Assembly: GCA_046724665.1 (NCBI GenBank)
Contig: JBKOWZ010000032.1
Location: 1-45,150, forward strand
DNA: 45,150 nucleotides
Direction of reading: 5' to 3'
Source: Actinocrinis sp046724665
GTDB lineage: Bacteria > Actinomycetota > Actinomycetes > Streptomycetales > Catenulisporaceae
Under the pieces are notes generated by a model. The model searched no databases and was not told the origin of the DNA. It saw only the letters and a program-made list of their open reading frames with translations. Below are positions 25,401 to 32,319 of this stretch, in pieces. Position numbers and translations under genes: made by a program. Positions within the stretch are counted from its first letter, which is position 1; every line of letters begins with the position of its first letter.

Positions 25401-26472
25401 CAACCAGATGCGTGTTGCCGGCGAAGTTGAACAGCGTGACCATGCCGCCCTGCCCGACGCGCACCACGACGCGGTTCGCAATCGTCTGACCCGGACTGAA
25501 GTTGAGCGTCGAGGTGGTCGGCCGCGCCGTCCCGGCCGGGTACACGGTCACGTAGCCACCGGCCGTCGGCCCGGTGACCGTGGCATTGAGCACGACCGCT
25601 GACACACCGGTCGCGGGCACGCCGCCGACGCCGGTCACCTGCAAGCCGATCGACTTGCCCGAGCCCACCGGCGCGGCCGCACCGCCGGTCCCGTTGCGCG
25701 TGTCCAGCAGCCGCGAGGGCGGCAGCGCGTGGAAGAGCCCTGTGCTCGGTGAGGCGGCAGCCGTGGTGGTGTAGTACCCGGATACGTCCGCGACCAGCTG
25801 CGTGACCGCGGAGGAGTACAGCTCGACCTTCCCGCCCGCGCCGACCTGCACGACGACCAGGTTCGCCTGCGTCGCCCCGGCCGGGAAGTTCAGGTTGGAG
25901 GCCAACGGCCGCGTCACGCCCGCCGGATAGGCGGTCACGTACCCGCCGGACCGCGGCCCGGTCACCGTCACGTTCAGCGCCACCGCCGAGACCCCCGAGG
26001 CCGGCACACCGCCGCGCCCCGTCACCGCGAGCGAAACCAGCTGCGTCGTTCCCGCAGGCGCGCCGAACCCGCTGCGCGTATCCAGCAACCGCGCCGGATT
26101 CAGCGCCACGTACGAGCCGCCCGGCGCCTGCGTACGAACCGCCGCCGGCGCGGCGACCGCGGTTCCCGTCCCCGCAGCGGTCTGCGCGGCGACCCGCACG
26201 GTATACGACACGCCGGGCCGCAGCCCCGTCAACACCGCAGACGTCGCCCCCGCGGGAACAGTGATCGCAGGAGACTGCGGCACCGTGGACACGACGTACC
26301 CGGTCACGTCCACCGAGTCGCCGTCAGTCCACGAAACCGCGACGTTCAACCCCTGAACACTGGCCGCGACCCCTGAGGGATCAACCGACGCCGCATCCGC
26401 GCGCGCCGTCTGCGCCACCAAGAGGCCCGCCAACAGCGAGACTACGACCGAACCGAGCAGAACACGCCGCAT
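22420..26472 (-). CDS. Large secreted multidomain surface protein (FN3, PARLLDTR repeats, Ig-like, carboxypeptidase-regulatory-like repeats)
   Basis: A 1350-residue exported protein. The ATG at 26472 is chosen over 26493 for its GAGAGGG site and clean signal peptide ending near ARADA. In order: a fibronectin type III domain (about 27-118); three repeats of about 135 residues, each opening with P-x-R-L-(L/V)-D-T-R and ending in V-A-D-(V/L)-(S/T)-G-(Y/W)-Y; a central region (about 520-870) with no family I recognise; a putative-Ig (He_PIG-like) domain (about 880-965, 'AGLHLSGFTISGTPTAAGT'); then three repeats starting 'SG.(V/I)TDT.G', each with a 'Y..C(F/Y)(D/E)G' element and paired Cys, as in carboxypeptidase-regulatory-like domains. 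The C-terminus (about 50 residues) is charged, without a sortase motif. Probably a secreted adhesin or scaffold. Confidence 0.83.
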   Translation of the reverse strand: MRRVLLGSVVVSLLAGLLVAQTARADAASVDPSGVAASVQGLNVAVSWTDGDSVDVTGYVVSTVPQSPAITVPAGATSAVLTGLRPGVSYTVRVAAQTAAGTGTAVAAPAAVRTQAPGGSYVALNPARLLDTRSGFGAPAGTTQLVSLAVTGRGGVPASGVSAVALNVTVTGPRSGGYVTAYPAGVTRPLASNLNFPAGATQANLVVVQVGAGGKVELYSSAVTQLVADVSGYYTTTAAASPSTGLFHALPPSRLLDTRNGTGGAAAPVGSGKSIGLQVTGVGGVPATGVSAVVLNATVTGPTAGGYVTVYPAGTARPTTSTLNFSPGQTIANRVVVRVGQGGMVTLFNFAGNTHLVADVTGWYTDGTDASAGGSYYVALPLYRLVDTRIGTGAPAAAVGPGGVLPVQVAGQNGLPAANTSMPATAAALTVTVAGNTGGMYATVYPSLSARPLASDVNAPQDRVIANLTLGALGVDGAVDVYNSGGDSEFVVDLSGYFIGDVHIPSSTVTPAAGAVVGVTQGTDGPSSVTIAAGSPAPQIGQIIAAGSSGAAPGGVLGQVTSVTTDSGGASVATLQPATLQQALGDADIALDVPLGAADVATTQASAQAAPRVTGHSGVIGVPQLRERATAADSGSPINASGTSACSADHGSTVSVTASFNPALIFEAHIGHRGFTPTLTAKAGIDITEQLGASVAYGGSVGCQWSAQLAKYTFKPVEFMVGDVPVVIVPVFTLTMHGDAHGNAQVSASISQNVHAQAGIAYQDDAVSPYQRLTNTVMHTGPVLTAADADASVTVTGDLEGKLYGIAGPEAALIATLRAHASPADSPWWRLSFDLQANAALHIKILIFHLDMSLTFDLASLTLAQASGSATSSPPVIVTTHLPDALVGQAYSAQLTTADHRTGSWSVASGSLPAGLHLSGFTISGTPTAAGTAHFTLRFNDTTGHSVQAAATLTVNQGSSPGTGAISGRVTDTRGDLLGGVNVTLYQCSPYCVSGPINGTATAADGTYSFTDIANGSGYVVCFDGSNATGGISDATGYVFTCYGYSPTSNQAIRLTVTGGLTTSGVGASLVSGGAVSGHITDTSGHALANNAYGGALSWYGGGLLPDPEMTPSAFTDAAGNYLIKGIAQGYYGICFEGYASPISPSFTGYGSNCYGNLQISIAMNNAIPVTAGETDPGINISLGKGAAVSGKVTDTSGNPLSNVTVYVSGELPIDPDAGYASGSTIGYTGSDGTYTIGNLTPGTQYDVCFDGTVASGAASAPYGYAFQCYNGVPGYDGATLVPLTVGQFRTGINGRLTAKTSATPNSAANPTGQVRSLGIEALRQNGHTALSELTVPGSGNRRSRTAPGS

Positions 26473-26679
26473 CGCGACCCTCTCCAACCCCACCCACGAG
26501 ACGCCGGGCCCGAATCCGGCACACCGCCCCCACCGGCGGCGCTACGTCCCGACCGTAGCAGCACCCGGCGTCACGCGCGGCTCATCGCAGCCATTGAAGT
26601 CAGCTTTGGCCGCATTGGGCGTTCAGCTGGTCATGGTCCCGGTGTGGTCGGAGGTGTTCGGAATGCACCTTGCTCGTGC

Positions 26680-29148
26680 TCAGGCAGAGGGTGGCCGGCG
26701 GGCAGCTAGTAGCCTGACGCCGAAGGTCGTGTCCTCCCAGAGCGTGCGAATGTGTCCGCAGCCTGCGTCGCGAAGCAGCGCCTCCAGTTCGCCGGGCGCC
26801 GGGGGTTCGGCTCCGGCGAGGAGTGACTCGACGCGGGTGACGGCCGCGCCGAGGGCGCGCTTGGGGGGTGCGGGGCTGGCGAGTACGATCCAGCCGCCTG
26901 GCGCCAGCGCCGCGACGGCCGTCCTGACCTGGTGGTTCAGGTCGGCGATTTGGCGGCCGACGGTCGGCAGCCAGGCCAGGGCCAGCTGGTCGGAGGGTTC
27001 GAATCCTGCGACGTCGGCATCGCGTATCTCGATCGGGGCGCTGCCGGGCGGCTGCGTGGCGAGGGTGCGTTTGGCCGCTTCGGCGTCTGATTCGAGAGCG
27101 AGTACTGACACCGTGGGCAACTGCATGGCCAGTGCGTAGGCACTACGCACGCCGTCGCGGGCGGCGCAGCCGATTCGCGCGTCCGGGCGGTTGAGTAGTC
27201 CGTCGAGGCCTTCCATGCGCCCGACCAGCGAATCGGCGAGCACGTCGGCCAATCGCGGTGTATCGCCGCCGGTGCCAGGGAGTTCGCGCGCCGGATCCGG
27301 CGAGTACGACGACGAATGCGGCTGTGCTGCTGAGCGTGAGAGTGCTGGTGTGCGTAGTTCGGCAGCGCCGACCAGGGCACGACTCAGCCGCGCGGTGAAC
27401 GCCGTGGTGTGCGGGCCGCCTACCAACAGGCGTTCCATGCCGGGGTCGGTGACGTAACGGCCGTCGTCTTGGATGCGGACGATACGCGCACTCGCCAATA
27501 CGTCCAGCAGGCCTTGGGTGAACTCGGCGGGCAGTTCGGCGCGCTCGGCGGCCTCCTGCGGCGTGCCCGGCCACAACAGACTGGTGAGCAGATTCGTGCG
27601 GACCGCGACGACGCAGGACACGAAGGCCCATGCCTGCGCGGCCAACTCGGCGAGTCGGCTTTCCGGCTCTGCTATGTCCGGGGCGGCTGGGTAGATGCCT
27701 GGGACGTTGGTATCGGTGAGCAGGGTATCTGCACGTTCGAGCACTGCTGCTAGGGCGGAGCGTTGCGCGGTGTCCGGGTGCTCGTCGAGGCCGGATGCCT
27801 TGAGCAGCGCGGTGATCGCGTCGGGCAGGTCGATGTGACTTGCGTCGTTAGGGTTTGCGTTGAGTGCGGACATTGCCCACCAGGCGTCGGCGAGTCTTGC
27901 GACTGTGCGCAGCGCGCTGTCCTCGCGAAGCGCCTTGCCCTCCAGGCCGACGATCGAACGCTGGCCCAGCTGGATCAGCAGCAGTTCCTGCGAGCCCTGA
28001 CCTCCGATCAGGCCGAGGACGTCGCGCATGTAGCCCTCCCAGGGGAAGGCGCTCATGTAGCTCTCCCCGCCCTGGAGGTTCATCACCAGCCGACCCACCT
28101 GGATCGCGGCCTCAGAAGCCTGATGCTTGGCTGCGGTGGAGATCGCGTCGAAGTAGGGGTCGCGGCCCGCCGAGCGGGTGCCGTCGAGCGCGCGGTAGAC
28201 GATCGAGCGGACCGACTCGACCAGCACTCGCATCTCGCCGACCGAGCGTTCGACGTTCGGGTAGTCCAGCACCCGCCGGCCGCCGCGTCGGCGCGCTTCC
28301 AGCGATTCGACGCAGGCTTCGACGATGCCCTCCATCGAGCCGAGCACCCCGCAGGCGCTGATCATCCGCCGGTTGCGCGCGTACGTGTTCAGCTCGCTCA
28401 GCGCGTCCGCGCGCCAGAGCATCCGCCACTCGGGCAGCCGCACGTCGTGCAGCAGCACCTGGCCGAGGCCCATCGTGCGCAGGCCCATGGTCCCCATCGG
28501 CGCCACGGTCACGCCGGGATCGTCGCGTTCGACGACGAACGCGATCATGTCGTTGGACGCTTCGTCGCGCACGTACGCCACGAACAGGCTCGCGTAGATC
28601 GCCGCGGCCACGAAACGCTTGGCCCCGTTGAGGATCCACTGCCCGTCCTCGAAGCGGGCGGTGGTCTGGTAGTCGTACGGGTCGCGGCTCTCGTACGCGC
28701 CCTGCACCGCGAAGTGCCGCCCGGCGACCAGGCCGGGCACGTAGCGGTCGATCAGCTCGGGCCGGCCGCTGGCCAGGATCAGCTCGGTGTTCTCCACGTT
28801 GATGTCCAGCATCACCGGGAAGTTGGGGTCGCGGGCCAGCCGCGCCAGCTCGGCGACCAGCACGCCCCAGTCGAACCGCTCCCGTCCGGCCCCGCCGATC
28901 TCGGTCGGCAGCGCGAACCGGTACAGGCCGAGTTCGCCCGCTTCGACCAGCAGCGCCGGATCAAAGTGCTCACTCGCCTGGTTGCGCAGCCGCGAGCCGG
29001 GGTTGACCCGGTCGAGCAAGAACCCTGCGAAGCATGCGCGCGCCTCGTGCCGGATCCGCTCGGCCCGTGCCTCCAGCGTCTCCTCGCCGTCCGCCACGGC
29101 TCGGTCCATCACGTCGACGGCGCGCCTGCGCGGCGCGTGGCCGGTCAC
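26680..29148 (-). CDS. Acyl-CoA dehydrogenase fused to winged-helix/methyltransferase-like domain
   Basis: An 822-residue fusion. Residues about 25-405 are an acyl-CoA dehydrogenase fold ('GGAGRERFDWGVLVAELARLA', 'WILNGAKRFVAAA', 'LQGGESYMSAFPWEGYMRD'). At the place of the catalytic-base motif Y-E-G-T the protein reads G-Q-G-S, so the usual Glu is Gln384. It may therefore not be a normal dehydrogenase; an oxidase, N- or C-oxygenase or non-catalytic role is possible. Residues about 500-585 look like the winged-helix dimerisation domain of O-methyltransferases. About 650-822 has a Rossmann-like segment whose glycine-rich motif is degenerate ('IGCAARDG'). The GTG start overlaps the ACP stop (GTGA at 29145-29148), indicating coupled translation. 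It is the last gene of the leftward operon. Confidence 0.85.
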   Translation of the reverse strand: MTGHAPRRRAVDVMDRAVADGEETLEARAERIRHEARACFAGFLLDRVNPGSRLRNQASEHFDPALLVEAGELGLYRFALPTEIGGAGRERFDWGVLVAELARLARDPNFPVMLDINVENTELILASGRPELIDRYVPGLVAGRHFAVQGAYESRDPYDYQTTARFEDGQWILNGAKRFVAAAIYASLFVAYVRDEASNDMIAFVVERDDPGVTVAPMGTMGLRTMGLGQVLLHDVRLPEWRMLWRADALSELNTYARNRRMISACGVLGSMEGIVEACVESLEARRRGGRRVLDYPNVERSVGEMRVLVESVRSIVYRALDGTRSAGRDPYFDAISTAAKHQASEAAIQVGRLVMNLQGGESYMSAFPWEGYMRDVLGLIGGQGSQELLLIQLGQRSIVGLEGKALREDSALRTVARLADAWWAMSALNANPNDASHIDLPDAITALLKASGLDEHPDTAQRSALAAVLERADTLLTDTNVPGIYPAAPDIAEPESRLAELAAQAWAFVSCVVAVRTNLLTSLLWPGTPQEAAERAELPAEFTQGLLDVLASARIVRIQDDGRYVTDPGMERLLVGGPHTTAFTARLSRALVGAAELRTPALSRSAAQPHSSSYSPDPARELPGTGGDTPRLADVLADSLVGRMEGLDGLLNRPDARIGCAARDGVRSAYALAMQLPTVSVLALESDAEAAKRTLATQPPGSAPIEIRDADVAGFEPSDQLALAWLPTVGRQIADLNHQVRTAVAALAPGGWIVLASPAPPKRALGAAVTRVESLLAGAEPPAPGELEALLRDAGCGHIRTLWEDTTFGVRLLAARRPPSA

Positions 29149-29435
29149 AGCGCACCCGCCGACGCCGGTCCGGCCGCGGGCACGTCCTCGGCCAGCCGGC
29201 GCGCGACGTCCAGCAGCGTGTCCGTGCCGAGGAAGCGTTCGAGCGGCACGTTCGCGCCGGTGTCCTCCTCGATCCCGGCGGAGAACTCGGCCGCGGTCAG
29301 CGAGTCGATCCCGAGCTCGCCGAGCGGCTGATCGATCGCGACCTCCTGCTCGGGCAGGCCGAGCAGGGCGGCCAGCTGCGCACGCAGCCAGGCGAGATTC
29401 GCCTCGGCATCCGCGGTGATGATGGCGTCCTCCAA
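29145..29435 (-). CDS. Acyl carrier protein (ACP1)
   Basis: A 96-residue carrier protein. The phosphopantetheine attachment site is Ser45 in 'LGELGIDSLTAAE', a canonical G-x-D-S-L motif. Acidic helices flank it and an Ala/Pro-rich tail follows. It is probably loaded by the fatty acyl-AMP ligase encoded at the head of the same operon and serves the two ACAD-type enzymes encoded on either side. The start is uncertain: the TTG at 29435 gives the frame, but the GGAGG motif lies inside the first codons and not before them, and no ATG is available. Its stop overlaps the start of the next gene. Confidence 0.88.
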   Translation of the reverse strand: MEDAIITADAEANLAWLRAQLAALLGLPEQEVAIDQPLGELGIDSLTAAEFSAGIEEDTGANVPLERFLGTDTLLDVARRLAEDVPAAGPASAGAL

Positions 29436-29452
29436 AGTCAGATCGGGTCGGG

Positions 29453-31222
29453 TCAGGCCTGGGCCGCGACCGCTCCGCGGTGCTGCGCGGCGAGCCGCAG
29501 CGGCACCAGCGAGAACGCGCGGTCCTCGTCGTCGAGCCGGGCCAGCAGCAGCGCCAGCCGATCCTCGGCCGCGCGGTCCGGTTCGGCCGGCAGGCCGAGG
29601 CGCCCGGCGATCCGGCGCAGCGCGACGCGGAGCCAGGCCGGGTCCGCCGCGAGATTGCCGAGCACCTCGCGGCGCTCCAGCCAGGTGTGCACGCAGCAGG
29701 CGCCCGCGTGCACCAGCGCGTGGCGGCGAGCGGCCTCGTACGCCTCGGCGGTGCGGTGCGCGCTCAGCCCGCCAAGCGAGTCATGGGCCTGATCCCGCAC
29801 GGCGAGCAGCGGCCGAGCCAGTGCCCCGAGCTCAGGGTCCTGATCGGCCAACCGCTCGACGGCGTCGTCCAGCAGGTCCACGACCTCGTCCGAGTTGCCG
29901 TAGATGAGCGACGGACGCGGCTTTCCGGGCGTCCAGTGCGGCACCGGCTCGCCGAATCCGAACAGCAGCTCGAGCGGCAGCTGCGCCGGCCCGCGCCGCC
30001 GGGCGCCACTGACCAGCTGCGAGTGAATCGTCTCCAGCTGCACCAGCGCGGTGCCCTCGAACACCGGCGTGATCGCCGCGTCACGGGCCAGCTTCTGGAA
30101 CGCGCCGCCGGCCACGCCCTCGCGCAGATACGCCCTGGCGCTGAGCACCTCGCCGGACGCGTTCACCACATCGATGCAGAACCCTGGCACGACGTACTTC
30201 GCCACGGCCGACCACAGCGCCATCCGCTGCGGCGCCACGTCGAGGCCGCGGGCCGCCGCGAGCGCGGTGCACTCCGCGGCCAGCAGGTCCGCGAATGCGC
30301 GGGCGAGCAACGCGCGCACCGGCGCCAGACTCAGCGCGGGCTCGCCGTACAGCAGCCGCTCGCGGGCGTGCCGCAGCGCGATGCGCAGCGCGGTGTCCGC
30401 CGCGCCGAGGCTCATCCCGCCGACCAGGGTCCGGGTGTACTGGAGCATGCCGGAGACCTGCTCGATGCCGCGGCCGGGCCGCCCGATCCGGGCGTCCGCG
30501 GCGATCCGCACGTCGTCGAGCTCGAATCCGCTCAGGTCGTGCCCGCGCAGACCGAGCGTGCGCACCTTCGGCAACCGCCGCACGCCGCGTTCACCGAGCG
30601 CGTCGAAGTCGAGCAGGAACAGCCCGAATGAGGGCTCTGACGCGGCGAGCACCGAGGCGAAGGCCGAGCGGCGACCGTTGCCGACCAGCCACTTGCGGCC
30701 GTGCAGCGCGAAGCCGCCGGAGCCGGAGCCGGCACCGGGAACCGGGACGGCGCGTGTGCGGGTGGCCAGCAGGTCGCTTCCGGCCGCGGCCTCGCTGACC
30801 GCTGCGGTGCCGAAACGCCGGTCCAGCACCAGTTCGGCGACCCGGCGGCGCTGCGCCTCGTCGCCCCAGATCCACACCGGCGTAGCGGCGAGGAAGGTCG
30901 AGCCGAGGCCGACCGAGACCGCCACGTCCCGGCGCGACATCGCGCGCACCACGGCGAGTAAGCCTTCGAATGAGGACAGCCGCCCGCCCTCGCCGACCGG
31001 CACCAGGTACTCCTGGCACCCGGCGGCCCACGCCGCCTCGAACGCCGCGGTCGGCACCGTTTCGAGCTCGTCGGCGCGCACGCCGCCGTCCAACGACATC
31101 GCGCTGGACGGGTCGAACGGGCAGCCGAGGGCCTGTTCCAGGGCGGCGGCGTCGGTGAAGTTGGGGAGTGCGGACTCGGATGAGGACGCGGACCTGGGCT
31201 CGGTCTGTGGCAGTGCGCTCAT
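29453..31222 (-). CDS. Acyl-CoA (acyl-ACP) dehydrogenase family flavoprotein with C-terminal extension
   Basis: A 589-residue protein. The start at 31222 is fixed by overlap with the stop of the preceding hotdog gene (ATGA). The dehydrogenase core includes 'GTAAVSEAAAGSDLLATRTRA', 'GRKWLVGNG', 'FELDDVRIAADARIGRPGRG' and, unlike its neighbour, an intact catalytic motif 'VFEGTALVQLETI' with Glu389. About 170 residues after the core form an extra alpha-helical domain, making it longer than typical 380-residue ACADs and closer to very-long-chain types. Expected chemistry is FAD-dependent alpha,beta-desaturation of an acyl thioester. Given the context, the substrate is probably ACP-bound (inference). 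Confidence 0.87.
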   Translation of the reverse strand: MSALPQTEPRSASSSESALPNFTDAAALEQALGCPFDPSSAMSLDGGVRADELETVPTAAFEAAWAAGCQEYLVPVGEGGRLSSFEGLLAVVRAMSRRDVAVSVGLGSTFLAATPVWIWGDEAQRRRVAELVLDRRFGTAAVSEAAAGSDLLATRTRAVPVPGAGSGSGGFALHGRKWLVGNGRRSAFASVLAASEPSFGLFLLDFDALGERGVRRLPKVRTLGLRGHDLSGFELDDVRIAADARIGRPGRGIEQVSGMLQYTRTLVGGMSLGAADTALRIALRHARERLLYGEPALSLAPVRALLARAFADLLAAECTALAAARGLDVAPQRMALWSAVAKYVVPGFCIDVVNASGEVLSARAYLREGVAGGAFQKLARDAAITPVFEGTALVQLETIHSQLVSGARRRGPAQLPLELLFGFGEPVPHWTPGKPRPSLIYGNSDEVVDLLDDAVERLADQDPELGALARPLLAVRDQAHDSLGGLSAHRTAEAYEAARRHALVHAGACCVHTWLERREVLGNLAADPAWLRVALRRIAGRLGLPAEPDRAAEDRLALLLARLDDEDRAFSLVPLRLAAQHRGAVAAQA

Positions 31223-32046
31223 GCTCGCTCCACGACGATCGCGCACGGACCGCCGCCGTCGCCGACCAGGCCGAGTTCGTGCACAAACACGACCTCGTCG
31301 CGGTGTAGGTAGGCGTCCGTGCGCACGGCGAGCACGTCCCACAGCTGTCCGGCCCGCAACCAGGTCGCGTCGATCGTGCGTACGCCTTCGACGAGCGCGC
31401 GGCGCAGCTGCGGCGCCCTGCCGCCGTGCCGCATCACGAACTCCTCGCGAGCGGCTCCGGCGAAACCGACCGACTCGGCCCAGTACCACTGGTCGGCCAC
31501 TTCGCAGTGGTGCCGGTACAGCCGGAAGTTCGAATCATGCGATCCCAGGTGCTCGCCCTCGCGTTCCAGCGCCGCGCGCAGCGCCGGGATCCGCGAGCGG
31601 AACGCGGAGCGCTCGCGCTCGTCATCGCGGAACCGACCGACCAGGTCCGGCGGCAGCGGCGCGGCGGCGCCGGAAAGGGCCAGGTCGCCGGACAGCCGCA
31701 GCGGCACCGACGCGGCCCGGGTACGCACGGCGACTCCGTCCGGGCCGCCGATGGTCATCTCCACCTCAAGCTGCGAGGAGCGCGGACCGCGTATTCGAGC
31801 GCTGACCTCGACCTGCGCGGCGTCGGCGTCCTCGAAGCGCAGCGGCTTCTCGTACTCCAGCTGCCAGGCCCACAGCACCAGGCCGACCCGGTGCCGGGCC
31901 ACCAGCGTGCGGTGGCTGGCCACATGGTCGCGCAGCCAGCGCGTGCCGGCCTGGAAGCCGAGCCGTCCGACCGCGACCGGCTGCATCTGGTCCGGGGTGA
32001 ACAGGCTCGCGTCGAGTACGACCTCGTAGGAACTGCGGCGAGGCAT
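31219..32046 (-). CDS. Double-hotdog acyl thioesterase/acyltransferase-like protein
   Basis: A 275-residue protein with no signal peptide. Two hotdog-like halves can be seen. The N-terminal half (about 1-115) has 'GRLGFQAGTRWLRDHVASH...WQLEYEKPLRFEDADAAQVEVSARI'. The C-terminal half (about 165-275) has 'EVADQWYWAESVGFAGAAREEFVMRHGG', which resembles the 4-hydroxybenzoyl-CoA thioesterase pattern of a short strand followed by a helix ending in EEF-RHG. Similar tandem hotdog proteins occur in natural-product clusters as thioesterases or acyltransferases. The start lies 6 nt after the sulfur-carrier stop; the GGAGG inside the two terminal Gly codons of that gene serves as its ribosome site. Release or transfer of an ACP-bound chain is the likely role. 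Confidence 0.65.
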   Translation of the reverse strand: MPRRSSYEVVLDASLFTPDQMQPVAVGRLGFQAGTRWLRDHVASHRTLVARHRVGLVLWAWQLEYEKPLRFEDADAAQVEVSARIRGPRSSQLEVEMTIGGPDGVAVRTRAASVPLRLSGDLALSGAAAPLPPDLVGRFRDDERERSAFRSRIPALRAALEREGEHLGSHDSNFRLYRHHCEVADQWYWAESVGFAGAAREEFVMRHGGRAPQLRRALVEGVRTIDATWLRAGQLWDVLAVRTDAYLHRDEVVFVHELGLVGDGGGPCAIVVERA

Positions 32047-32052
32047 CGCCCG

Positions 32053-32319
32053 CTAGCCTCCGGAGACCGCGGTGACGATGTCCACCCGGTCGTCCTCGGC
32101 GGTCTCGCGGTCGAGTTCGTCCTCTGACAGCTGCTCGCCGTTGAGCGCGATGAAGTGCGTGGCGCGCACCGCGTCCTCGCGGTCCATCAGCACCTCGCGC
32201 AGCCGGGGGAACCGCTCGGTCAGCCGGTCGAGGCCGTCGCGCACGGTCTTGCCCTCGACCTCGATCTCGTTCTGGTAGTCGGTGAAGCGCAGCAGGATGC
32301 CCCGCACCTTGACGATCAT
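32053..32319 (-). CDS. MoaD/ThiS-like beta-grasp sulfur carrier protein
   Basis: An 88-residue ubiquitin-fold protein: 'MIVKVRGILLRFTDYQNEIEVEGKTV', then 'VRATHFIALNGEQLSEDEL' and a C-terminus ending SGG. The terminal GlyGly is what an E1-like enzyme adenylates and a rhodanese or persulfide converts to a thiocarboxylate. The start at 32319 has AGGAG 6 nt upstream and overlaps the ligase stop (ATGA at 32316-32319). The matching activating enzyme is encoded 2 kb away in the divergent operon. Related carriers supply sulfur for molybdopterin, thiamine, thioquinolobactin and 2-thiosugar synthesis. Here the acyl-processing neighbours suggest sulfur transfer to an acyl chain. No JAMM protease is present, and none is needed because the GlyGly is already exposed. 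Confidence 0.87.
   Translation of the reverse strand: MIVKVRGILLRFTDYQNEIEVEGKTVRDGLDRLTERFPRLREVLMDREDAVRATHFIALNGEQLSEDELDRETAEDDRVDIVTAVSGG

Noticed and set aside
26541..26559. GCTACG...CGTAGC inverted repeat upstream of the 1350-residue secreted-protein gene
   Set aside because: Short 6-bp arms, not aligned with a convincing promoter; kept only as an observation. The rest of the 207-bp gap shows nothing else.
27763..29331. Long plus-strand frame over the ACAD fusion and ACP genes
   Set aside because: Antisense to clear ACAD and ACP sequences; no start signal or recognisable motif.
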